DNA of 64,000 nt from Bacteroidetes bacterium GWB2_32_14 (GTDB lineage: Bacteria > Bacteroidota > Bacteroidia > Bacteroidales > UBA12077): NCBI GenBank assembly GCA_001768235.1, contig MENK01000001.1, positions 146,267-210,266 on the forward strand, written 5' to 3'. A program made the position numbers and the translations under genes. The notes under the pieces were generated by a model. That model was not told the origin of the DNA. It saw only the letters and a program-made list of their open reading frames with translations, and did not search any database. The stretch's first letter is position 1; every line of letters begins with the position of its first letter. This document shows, one piece after another, positions 48,233-56,375 of this stretch.

Positions 48233-49192
48233 ATGTCAGTATTAGTATTTACAGAAAACTGGGATGGCAAATTCAAGAAACAATCGTTTGAATTGGTTTC
48301 TTATGCAGGTAAAATTGCAGAAATGCTAAAAACCCAAACTGTAGCTCTATCAATAGGGAATGTACAGGAAGATGAATTAAAAAAGTTAGCTAATTACTCA
48401 ACAGATAAAATTATTACTGTTACCAACGACAAATTAAAAAACCTCGATAACCAGGCTTATACTTCTGTTATTGCCCAGGTAGCTGAAAAAGTTGGTGCTA
48501 AAGTAGTAATCATTGCAAACAACAACACGGGTAAAGCTATTGCTCCCCGATTGTCAGTTAGGCTTAAAGCCGGATTAGGTTCTGCAGTATCAAAATTGCC
48601 AATCAGTGTTGAACCATTTGTAATTTACAAAAAAGCTTTATCTGGTAAAGCTTTTGCAAATGTTGTAATTAAATCGGATGTTAAAATCATTACATTATCA
48701 CAAAATTCATTCGAGTTTGCCGAAAATCCTAAACCTGCTGCAATAGAAGCGTTCGAACCTGTATTGAGTGGTGATATAAAAACCAATGTAACTGATGTTC
48801 AGAAACAAACGGGTAAACTTATTTTAACCGATGCGGAAATTGTTGTTTCTGGTGGTCGTGGTATGAAATCACCCGACAATTGGGGCCCAATTGAAGAATT
48901 AGCACAATTGCTTGGCGCAGCTACTGCCTGCTCCAGACCTGTATCTGACGAAGGATGGAGAACACACGAAGAACATACAGGACAAACAGGTAAAATTATT
49001 GCTCCTAATCTTTATATTGCTGCCGGTATTTCTGGTGCAATTCAGCACCTGGCCGGTATCAGCTCATCAAAATGTATTGTTGCAATTAATACCGATAAAG
49101 ATGCTCCGATATTCGAAGCAGCAAACTATGGAATAGTTGGTGATGCAGCAAAAGTGCTTCCAGCATTGATTCAAGCTGTAAAAGAAAAATAA
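48233..49192 (+). CDS. etfA: electron transfer flavoprotein alpha subunit
   Basis: This 319-residue protein has the FAD-binding C-terminal domain: VVSGGRGMKSPDNW (about 205-218), GATACSRPVSDEGW (about 228-241), and the signature LYIAAGISGAIQHLAGISSS (about 260-279) with NTDKDAPIFEAANYGIVGD near the end. It pairs with the etfB product 50 bases upstream. Confidence 0.95.
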   Translation: MSVLVFTENWDGKFKKQSFELVSYAGKIAEMLKTQTVALSIGNVQEDELKKLANYSTDKIITVTNDKLKNLDNQAYTSVIAQVAEKVGAKVVIIANNNTGKAIAPRLSVRLKAGLGSAVSKLPISVEPFVIYKKALSGKAFANVVIKSDVKIITLSQNSFEFAENPKPAAIEAFEPVLSGDIKTNVTDVQKQTGKLILTDAEIVVSGGRGMKSPDNWGPIEELAQLLGAATACSRPVSDEGWRTHEEHTGQTGKIIAPNLYIAAGISGAIQHLAGISSSKCIVAINTDKDAPIFEAANYGIVGDAAKVLPALIQAVKEK

Positions 49193-49289
49193 TTTTTAAT
49201 TTTACTCAGAATAGAACTCAAAGACAAAAGCGTATTAACAAATATCTTTTGTCTTTGTTCATTTTATACCACGAATTAAGTTCTGATAA

Positions 49290-49322
49290 TTTGTGTTTTA
49301 TAACGATTAATTTTTATTTTTG
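49290..49322 (+). promoter_or_regulatory. internal promoter before the membrane Fe-S gene
   Basis: -33 TTTG (49290-49293), 21-nt spacer, -7 TATTTTTG (49315-49322), 44 bases before the start of the membrane Fe-S gene. Confidence 0.6.
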
Positions 49323-49366
49323 GCACTTAATTCCAAAAAGAGTATTACTTTTTAAAATAGAAAACA

Positions 49367-50689
49367 ATGATTAGTACTATCGTTTTTATTCTAATGTTGG
49401 CTGTAGCAATAGCCTTTTTTACCCGCAATGTTCGTAAAATCTCACGAAATATTAAATTAGGCAAAGATATTAACCGAAAAGATAATCCGGTAAAAAGATG
49501 GTGGCTTGTTTTTAAAGTAGCCATTTTCCAGTCGAAAATGATGGGCTTGCCTATTGCCGGAATTCTTCACGTTTTTGTTTATGCAGGTTTTATCCTTGTA
49601 AATATTGAAATGCTCGAAGTTATGGTTGATGGTATTACCGGATCACATCGTGCATTTTCATTTTTGGGAAAATTCTATCCTGTTATAATAAGTGCAACAG
49701 AGTTCTTTGCATTACTTGTGATTATTGGATGTGTTGTTTTCCTTTTCAGAAGAAATGTAATTCGCTTGCCACGTTTTTGGAAACCTGAGATGACATCATG
49801 GCCTCGCCTTGACGCCAATATTATTCTTTTAACTGAAGTTGTTTTAATGACTTCTGTTTTCTTCTTGAATGCATCGGATTACATATTACAAACAAGAGAA
49901 TTCGGACATTATGAGCAGGTAGGTTCCTTCTTTTTAAGCTCATTCTTTGTGCCATTAATCCAGAATCTTCCTTCTGAAACATTGGTTCTTATTGATCGCT
50001 CTTGTTGGTGGTTACATATTGCAGGGATCATGCTTTTCTTAAACTATATTCCTTATTCAAAACATTTTCACGTGTTTGTTTCGTTTCCAAACGTGTATTT
50101 CTCGAAACTTGAACCCGCTGGTAAAATTGCCAATATGCCTTCAATAACCAGGGAGATTAAAAGTATGCTCGGTAAACCTGTTGACCCTGAAGAAAATGTC
50201 GATATGGCTGCAATGTCTTTTGGAGCACAGGACATTAAGGATTTAACATGGAAAAATCTTATGGACGCATATTCATGTACTGAGTGTGGTCGTTGTACAC
50301 GTGTTTGCCCTGCAAATATAACTGGCAAAAAACTTTCACCACGGAAACTGATGATGGATGCCCGCGATCGTCTCGAATTAACTGGTAAAAATATTGATAA
50401 AAAAGGGGTTGATTATAAAGATGATAAGTCACTTTTTGATTTCATCTCGGCAGAAGAATTATGGGCTTGTACAACATGTAATGCTTGTACTAATGAATGC
50501 CCCGTTAATATTGATCAGGTTTCTTTAGTTATTGAAATGCGCCGATACCTTGTTATGGAAAAAGCTGCTGCTCCTGGCGAGTTAAATGCAATTTTCAGCA
50601 ATATTGAAAATAATGGAGCTCCATGGCAATTTTCTCAACAAGATCGCTTGTTATGGGCCAATGAACTTTATATCAACGAAAAAGCATAG
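49367..50689 (+). CDS. ETF:membrane Fe-S oxidoreductase, membrane and dicluster part
   Basis: This 440-residue protein has five to six transmembrane helices in the first 230 residues (a NarI-like cytochrome-b-type domain with several His) and then two [4Fe-4S] motifs, CTECGRCTRVCPAN (about 304-317) and CTTCNACTNECPVN (about 367-380). It matches the N-terminal two-thirds of ETF:menaquinone-type membrane oxidoreductases that carry electrons from EtfAB to the quinone pool. The CCG catalytic part is encoded by the next gene and not fused. A REP-like palindrome lies between the two genes. Confidence 0.85.
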   Translation: MISTIVFILMLAVAIAFFTRNVRKISRNIKLGKDINRKDNPVKRWWLVFKVAIFQSKMMGLPIAGILHVFVYAGFILVNIEMLEVMVDGITGSHRAFSFLGKFYPVIISATEFFALLVIIGCVVFLFRRNVIRLPRFWKPEMTSWPRLDANIILLTEVVLMTSVFFLNASDYILQTREFGHYEQVGSFFLSSFFVPLIQNLPSETLVLIDRSCWWLHIAGIMLFLNYIPYSKHFHVFVSFPNVYFSKLEPAGKIANMPSITREIKSMLGKPVDPEENVDMAAMSFGAQDIKDLTWKNLMDAYSCTECGRCTRVCPANITGKKLSPRKLMMDARDRLELTGKNIDKKGVDYKDDKSLFDFISAEELWACTTCNACTNECPVNIDQVSLVIEMRRYLVMEKAAAPGELNAIFSNIENNGAPWQFSQQDRLLWANELYINEKA

Positions 50690-50734
50690 ATTGAATTAGA
50701 TGGTTTGGAGTTTAAACAACTTTGAACCTTTAAC

Positions 50735-50752
50735 CTGCCTGCCGACAGGCAG
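50735..50752. repeat. REP-like palindrome
   Basis: CTGCCTG-CCGA-CAGGCAG is a perfect seven-base-pair stem. It is flanked by AT words of the type TTTGAACCTTTAA and TTTTAACTTTAAAC. It lies between two genes of the etf operon. Similar palindromes are common between genes of Bacteroidota, but no second copy is in this window. Confidence 0.6.
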
Positions 50753-50777
50753 ACTTTTAACTTTAAACTTATAAAAA

Positions 50778-51575
50778 ATGGCTGAAAAACGTAAAATCGA
50801 AGTCCCTGTAATGGCTGACCTTTTTGCAAAAGGCGAAAAACCTGAATATTTACTTTGGGTGGGTAGCGCAGGTGCTTTCGACGACAGATACAAAAAAGTG
50901 ATTAGAGCTTTTGTTAAGATTCTTACTCATTTAAATGTTAGCTATGCTGTTCTTGGAGTTGAAGAGTCATCAAGTGGAGACGTGGCTCGCAGAGCAGGAA
51001 ATGAGATGCTGTATCAAATGCAAACGCTTACAAATATTGATATATTAAAAATGTATGAGGTGAAAAAAATCATTACTTGCGATCCTCATGTTTACAATAC
51101 ATTTAAAAACGAATACCCCGATTTTGACGGAAACTTTGAAGTAATACATCATACTCAGTTTTTACAGAAAATGATTGCTGAAGGTAAGCTCAAAATCGAA
51201 AGCAGCTTATTAAAAGATAAAACAATAACTTATCACGATCCATGCTACTTGGGAAGAGCAAATGGTGAATACAATGCTCCACGCGAAGTACTGGATTCAA
51301 TTCCATCAACATTAAAAGAGATGAAACGAAACAGAAGTCAGGCTTTATGCTGTGGTGCAGGAGGCGGACAAATGTTTAAAGAAGCCGAAAAAGGTGAGAA
51401 AGAAGTATTCATGGAACGCACCGAAGATGTACTGGAAACAGGAGCCAATATTATTGTTACAGCTTGCCCTTATTGTATGGTGATGATGACTGATGGACTT
51501 AAATACAAGAACAAAGAAACAGAAATAAAAAATTACGATATTGCTGAATTAATTGAACAATCACTTGAATTATAA
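50778..51575 (+). CDS. CCG-domain Fe-S oxidoreductase subunit
   Basis: This 265-residue protein has one complete cysteine-rich CCG motif: HDPCYLGR (about 155-162), LCCGAGGGQMF (about 194-204) and TACPYCMVMM (about 233-242). An N-terminal half-motif is degenerate (GSAGAFDDR where CCG would begin). CCG subunits of the HdrB/GlpC type bind a noncubane [4Fe-4S] cluster. It follows the membrane Fe-S gene and precedes the acyl-CoA dehydrogenase, and together they look like a split version of a fused ETF oxidoreductase. Confidence 0.86.
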   Translation: MAEKRKIEVPVMADLFAKGEKPEYLLWVGSAGAFDDRYKKVIRAFVKILTHLNVSYAVLGVEESSSGDVARRAGNEMLYQMQTLTNIDILKMYEVKKIITCDPHVYNTFKNEYPDFDGNFEVIHHTQFLQKMIAEGKLKIESSLLKDKTITYHDPCYLGRANGEYNAPREVLDSIPSTLKEMKRNRSQALCCGAGGGQMFKEAEKGEKEVFMERTEDVLETGANIIVTACPYCMVMMTDGLKYKNKETEIKNYDIAELIEQSLEL

Positions 51576-51592
51576 ATTAATCAAATTATAAA

Positions 51593-53377
51593 ATGGAAAA
51601 ACAATTAACCATTAAAGGTGGCGAATTTCTTTTGAAACAAACAAAACCAAACGAAATTTTTATCCCCGAAGAGTTTAACGAAGAGCAGAAAATGATTGCG
51701 CAAACCTGCGAAGATTTTCTTGAAACTGAGGTTTTCCCTAATCTTGAAAGAATTGATCATCAGGAAGAAGGATTAATGGCCAGTATAGTTAAAAAAGCAG
51801 GCGAACTTGGTTTATTAGGTGTTTCTATCCAGGAAGAATACCAGGGTTTCGGACAATCATTTGTTACATCAATGCTTGCAAGCGAAAAAATGGGCGCAGG
51901 ACATTCATTTGCAGTAGCTTATTCTGCACATACAGGCATCGGTTCGCTTCCAATTGCGTATTACGGAACGCATGAACAAAAAATGAAATATTTAACCAAA
52001 CTGGCTACCGGTGAATATGCCGGAGCGTATTGTTTGACTGAACCAGGAGCCGGATCGGATGCTAACTCTGGTAAAACAAAAGCAGTTCTTTCTCCTGATG
52101 GCAAACACTATATCCTGAACGGACAAAAAATGTGGATCACCAATGGTGGTTTTGCTGATATTCAAACTGTTTTTGCAAAAATAGATAACGACCGTGTTTA
52201 TAGTGCTTTTATTGTTGAAAGAGCTTGGGATGGTGTTGTTTTAAATCCCGAAGAAAAGAAAATGGGTATTAAAGGATCATCTACACGCCAGATTTTCTAC
52301 AACGATGTGAAAGTTCCTGTTGAGAATTTATTAGGTAAACGAGGCGAAGGATTTAGAATTGCTTTGAATATTCTTCACATGGGACGTATTAAATTAGGTG
52401 GAAATGTCCTCGGTGCTGCAAAACGTGCTATTTCTCAATCGGTGAATTATACCAACGAACGTAAACAGTTTGGCACATTAATCTCTAATTTCGGATCAAT
52501 TAAGCATAAATTAGCCGAGCAGGTTATTAAAACATTTACTACAGAATCTGCTGTTTATCGCGTTAGTAAGGATATCGACATTGCTATTGATATGTACAAA
52601 GCAATGGAAGGATGCGATTATGGCAGAGCGATTATGGATGCATTCGGTCAATATGGCTCAGAAGCTGCTATTATGAAAGTGTTTGGTTCTGAAGCTTTAG
52701 ACTATGTTGTTGATGAAGGCGTTCAGGTAATGGGTGGTATGGGATTTTCAGCCGAAATGCCTGCCGACAGATCGTACAGAGATTCACGTATTAATCGTAT
52801 TTTCGAGGGTACTAACGAAATAAATCGTTTGCTTGTTACCGATACTATTATTAAACGCGGGCAGAAAGGCGAAATTAAATTATTCGAAAAAGCTAAAGAA
52901 GTTGTTGCTGGTTTGGATAATTTAAAAAATACGTATGCTCCTAAAGGATATTTCGAAGACAAAGCATTCTTCGTTGAAAACTTTAAAAACATAGCTCTCA
53001 TGCTGATGGAAGCTGCAGTCAATAAGTTCGAACGTACATTGGTTAACGAACAGGAAGTAATGAATAGTATTGCAGATATTTTAATGAATACTTATGTTGC
53101 CGAATCAACCATGCTGCGTGTTCAGAAACTGGAGTCAGGTCAAACACCTGACTGTATGAGCTTGTATCGCGATATTCTTGATGTATATGTATTCGAAACA
53201 TCATTATTGATTTACAAACATGCAATGGATGCTATTTACTCGATTGATGACAATGCAATGACAAGTAAATTAATAAAAGGAGTAGAGATTTATACTAAAT
53301 TACCTGGTGTTAATACAAAAGATGCTCGTAGAAGAATAGCAAATAAATTAATCGAAGAAAATAAATATTGTTTCTAA
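51593..53377 (+). CDS. acyl-CoA dehydrogenase (VLCAD-like)
   Basis: This 594-residue flavoprotein has the acyl-CoA dehydrogenase core (EEFNEEQKMIAQTCEDFL; GAYCLTEPGAGSDANSGKTKA near 140-160; the catalytic Glu in RIFEGTNEINRL near 402-413) plus an extra helical C-terminal domain of about 170 residues as in VLCAD/ACAD9. It oxidises acyl-CoA to enoyl-CoA and passes electrons to EtfAB. It closes the etf operon, ending in a strong terminator. Chain-length preference is unknown. Confidence 0.93.
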   Translation: MEKQLTIKGGEFLLKQTKPNEIFIPEEFNEEQKMIAQTCEDFLETEVFPNLERIDHQEEGLMASIVKKAGELGLLGVSIQEEYQGFGQSFVTSMLASEKMGAGHSFAVAYSAHTGIGSLPIAYYGTHEQKMKYLTKLATGEYAGAYCLTEPGAGSDANSGKTKAVLSPDGKHYILNGQKMWITNGGFADIQTVFAKIDNDRVYSAFIVERAWDGVVLNPEEKKMGIKGSSTRQIFYNDVKVPVENLLGKRGEGFRIALNILHMGRIKLGGNVLGAAKRAISQSVNYTNERKQFGTLISNFGSIKHKLAEQVIKTFTTESAVYRVSKDIDIAIDMYKAMEGCDYGRAIMDAFGQYGSEAAIMKVFGSEALDYVVDEGVQVMGGMGFSAEMPADRSYRDSRINRIFEGTNEINRLLVTDTIIKRGQKGEIKLFEKAKEVVAGLDNLKNTYAPKGYFEDKAFFVENFKNIALMLMEAAVNKFERTLVNEQEVMNSIADILMNTYVAESTMLRVQKLESGQTPDCMSLYRDILDVYVFETSLLIYKHAMDAIYSIDDNAMTSKLIKGVEIYTKLPGVNTKDARRRIANKLIEENKYCF

Positions 53378-53397
53378 TATTTTAGATTAAAAGTATA

Positions 53398-53428
53398 AGC
53401 CCCGTTTCGAAAGATTCGGGGCTTTTTT
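53398..53428 (+). terminator. terminator of the etf operon
   Basis: AGCCCCG and CGGGGCT form a seven-base-pair stem with a 12-nt loop followed by T6. Confidence 0.92.
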
Positions 53429-53484
53429 GATTTTGAAAGCTAAAGTTTTTCATTTAAATTTACGCGTCTTTAAAGCAATTAAAA

Positions 53485-54276
53485 ATGAGTAAAAACAATA
53501 GTTTCGGCAATGGAATTGCAATACTTGGATCAGGAAATGTTGCTACTCATTTGGCAAAGGCATTATTTAATTCTGGTTATAAAATCAAAACGATTTATAG
53601 CAGAACCTTGGAGTCAGCAAAAGAATTAGCTTTAAATGTAAAATCTGATTTTACGAATAACCTAGTACAGGTTCCTGATGATGCCGATTTATATGTCCTT
53701 GCATTAAAAGATGAGATTCTTGAATACATAGTCCAGCATTTAAAAGTCAGGCATGGAATTGTAGTCCATACTGCCGGAAGTATTTCAATAGAGATATTTG
53801 AGAATACATTTAATAATTTTGGAGTTTTTTATCCATTACAGACCTTCACAAAAGGCCGTAATATTGATTTCTCAAATGTCCCATTATGCATTGAAGCGAA
53901 TAACGAACAAACAAAGAATAAACTTTTTGAACTTGCACGAAGCCTCACAAATCAGGCAGACTTTATAGATTCAGAAAAAAGAAAAAAAATTCATTTAGCA
54001 GCTGTTTTTGCATGCAATTTTTCAAATCACATGTATTCTGTTGCTTTACATTTGTTAAGTGAGCAGGATGTTGATTTTAAAAAACTTGAACCATTAATTA
54101 AAGAAACTGTAAATAAAGCAATAAATTTAAGCCCCGATAAAGCACAAACAGGCCCCGCATTGCGAAATGATAAAAAAGTAATTGATGAACATATTGAAAT
54201 GCTTAATAATTATCCCGAATTTCAAAAAATATATAAACTCATCAGCGAGAGCATCTATAAAATAAATAAAAAATAG
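53485..54276 (+). CDS. DUF2520 Rossmann-fold protein
   Basis: This 263-residue protein starts with a dinucleotide-binding motif, GIAILGSGNVATHLAKAL (about 10-27), and has the DUF2520 C-terminal region (SEKRKKIHLAAVFACNFSNHMY near 165-186; QTGPALRNDKKVIDEH near 228-243). It resembles F420-dependent or NADP oxidoreductase folds, without known activity. It starts the string DUF2520, HAD phosphatase, UbiA, Maf, S46 that is conserved in many Bacteroidales, with gaps of 2 to 18 bases. Confidence 0.88.
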   Translation: MSKNNSFGNGIAILGSGNVATHLAKALFNSGYKIKTIYSRTLESAKELALNVKSDFTNNLVQVPDDADLYVLALKDEILEYIVQHLKVRHGIVVHTAGSISIEIFENTFNNFGVFYPLQTFTKGRNIDFSNVPLCIEANNEQTKNKLFELARSLTNQADFIDSEKRKKIHLAAVFACNFSNHMYSVALHLLSEQDVDFKKLEPLIKETVNKAINLSPDKAQTGPALRNDKKVIDEHIEMLNNYPEFQKIYKLISESIYKINKK

Positions 54277-54287
54277 AATATGAATAT

Positions 54288-54794
54288 ATGGCAAACTATA
54301 AAGAAAAACTGAAAAATATAAAAGCATTTATTTTTGATGTAGATGGTGTATTTACCGATGGTAAAATATATTTAGAACCGGGAGGCGAATTTGTTCGTGC
54401 TGTCGATATGAAAGATGGATATGCTGTAAACTATGCAATAAAACAGGGTTATATTATTGGAATAATTTCCGGCGGAAACTCTGAAGCTGTTCGCAAACGG
54501 TTTCAATTTCTCAAGATCACCGATATTTACATGAATTCGAAAGATAAAAAGTCAGATTTTGAAGATTTTTACTTTAAATACAACTTAAAACCAGAAGAGA
54601 TACTTTACATGGGCGACGATATTCCTGATTACGAAGTAATGAAACTTGCAGGTTTATCTACTTGTCCGGCTGATGCAGTAGAAGAAATTAAGTCAATCGC
54701 TCATTATATTTCTACTTTCCCTGGCGGACAGGGATGTGTACGCGATGTCATTGAACAAGTATTGAAGTTACAGGGTAAATGGGTAAAATATTAA
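54288..54794 (+). CDS. KdsC-like HAD phosphatase
   Basis: This 168-residue HAD-superfamily protein has motif I FIFDVDGVFTDG (about 14-25), Ser in motif II (IISGGNSE) and motif IV GDDIPDYEVM (about 104-113). It lacks a cap domain, as in KdsC, which removes phosphate from Kdo-8-phosphate as a tetramer. The neighbours (UbiA, Maf) are not lipopolysaccharide genes, so the substrate may differ. It follows DUF2520 by 11 bases. Confidence 0.85.
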   Translation: MANYKEKLKNIKAFIFDVDGVFTDGKIYLEPGGEFVRAVDMKDGYAVNYAIKQGYIIGIISGGNSEAVRKRFQFLKITDIYMNSKDKKSDFEDFYFKYNLKPEEILYMGDDIPDYEVMKLAGLSTCPADAVEEIKSIAHYISTFPGGQGCVRDVIEQVLKLQGKWVKY

Positions 54795-54812
54795 AAACCA
54801 TTACATAAAATC

Positions 54813-55769
54813 ATGATTTACTTCTTGCAGCTGATTCGTTATAAAAACTTATTAATTATTGTATTAACACAATATTTAATGCGTTGGTGTGTCATTAGGC
54901 CAATTTTAAGCGTATATGATTTTGAACTCCGGTTTTCCGAAATAAATTTCTTCTTTCTTGTTTTTTCTACTGTTTTAATTACTGCTGCAGGATATGTTAT
55001 TAACGATTATTTTGATACAAAAACAGATTTACTAAACAGGCCGGAGAAAGTATTGATTGATAAAAGCATCCATCGCAGAACTGCCATTCTTATTCATGTA
55101 GTTTTAAATACATTGGGAATTGGCCTGGGTGCTTATATATCATTTTATATTGGTATTCCAATTTTATCACTTGTATTTGTTTTTATAACCGGAATTCTCT
55201 GGTTTTATTCTACAACCTATAAACGCCAGTTCCTTATAGGAAATATTATTGTAGCAATATTAACTGCTCTCGTACCGCTTATGGTTATTTTGTTCGAGAT
55301 TCCTTTACTAAATAAAACCTATGGGTCACTAATGATAGAGATGAGATTAGACTTTAATCTTATCGTGATTTGGGTTTCTGCATTTGCTTTTTATGCTTTT
55401 CTCCTCACATTAATCCGCGAAATTATTAAAGATGTTGAAGATTTTGAAGGCGATAATGCCTATGGAAGACAAACTTTACCAATAGCTTTAGGTGTTCTCA
55501 ATACAAAGATTATTCTTGTTTCATTAATTCTGCTTGTACTTTTTTCGTTGGTTTTTGCTTACATTCGTTTCTTAACCGATAATATTACTCTCATTTATTT
55601 TGTAGTTTTTTTATTATTTCCACTGTTGGTATTGTTCTATAAAATAATTATTGCCGATAATAAAAAGGATTATCATTTTGCAAGCAGCCTTTCAAAAATT
55701 ATTATGCTGGCTGGAATAATGTATGCTTTGGTTGTCAACTATATTATTAACCAGAATATTAGCTTGTAG
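54813..55769 (+). CDS. UbiA-family prenyltransferase
   Basis: This 318-residue protein has about eight transmembrane helices and both Asp-rich UbiA motifs: NDYFDTKTD (about 64-72) and DVEDFEGDNAYGRQTLP (about 207-223). It transfers a prenyl chain to a polar acceptor in the membrane. In Bacteroidales such genes are often annotated geranylgeranylglycerol-phosphate geranylgeranyltransferase; the acceptor here is not determinable. The next gene starts two bases after its stop. Confidence 0.88.
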   Translation: MIYFLQLIRYKNLLIIVLTQYLMRWCVIRPILSVYDFELRFSEINFFFLVFSTVLITAAGYVINDYFDTKTDLLNRPEKVLIDKSIHRRTAILIHVVLNTLGIGLGAYISFYIGIPILSLVFVFITGILWFYSTTYKRQFLIGNIIVAILTALVPLMVILFEIPLLNKTYGSLMIEMRLDFNLIVIWVSAFAFYAFLLTLIREIIKDVEDFEGDNAYGRQTLPIALGVLNTKIILVSLILLVLFSLVFAYIRFLTDNITLIYFVVFLLFPLLVLFYKIIIADNKKDYHFASSLSKIIMLAGIMYALVVNYIINQNISL

Positions 55770-55771
55770 TT

Positions 55772-56365
55772 ATGTTTATTCCGAATATAGACAAATTCAG
55801 GATCATCCTGGCATCTCAGTCGCCACGAAGGCAACAATTATTAAACGATGCAGGCATTACATTCGATGTTGTAATAAACTCTTCTGGCGATGAGAATTAT
55901 CCCAAACAACTTGTTAAGGAACAAATAGCTGTTTTTCTGGCAAAATATAAGGCTAAATCATTTAATGGCGATTTAAAAGAAAATGAAATATTAATTACTG
56001 CCGATACAATAGTTTGGCTTAAAAATGAAGCACTTAATAAGCCGGTGGATTTTAACGATGCCGTTTCAATTCTTCAAAAATTAAGTGGAAACTGCCATCA
56101 GGTATATACAGGAGTTTGTATAAAATCTATCGATAAAGAAGTTGTATTTTCTGCCGGCACTGATGTTTATTTTAAAAAATTATCGCTTGAAGAAATAACC
56201 TATTATGTCGAAAATTATAAACCGTACGATAAAGCTGGTGCTTATGGTATTCAGGAATGGATAGGTTATATTGCAATTGAAAAAATTAATGGTTCATTTT
56301 TTAATGTCATGGGTTTACCTATTCAAAAGTTATATCACGAACTCGATAAATTTATAAATACCTAA
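55772..56365 (+). CDS. maf: Maf-like nucleotide pyrophosphatase
   Basis: This 197-residue protein has the Maf opening RIILASQSPRRQQLL (about 10-24) and TADTIVW (about 71-77), with LSGNCHQVYTGVC and the conserved KAGAYGIQEW later. Maf proteins hydrolyse dTTP, UTP or modified nucleotides and so keep them out of DNA and RNA. The SPRR and YGIQ features favour the dTTP/UTP type. It precedes the S46 peptidase by 10 bases. Confidence 0.92.
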   Translation: MFIPNIDKFRIILASQSPRRQQLLNDAGITFDVVINSSGDENYPKQLVKEQIAVFLAKYKAKSFNGDLKENEILITADTIVWLKNEALNKPVDFNDAVSILQKLSGNCHQVYTGVCIKSIDKEVVFSAGTDVYFKKLSLEEITYYVENYKPYDKAGAYGIQEWIGYIAIEKINGSFFNVMGLPIQKLYHELDKFINT

Positions 56366-56375
56366 ATCGTATAAA

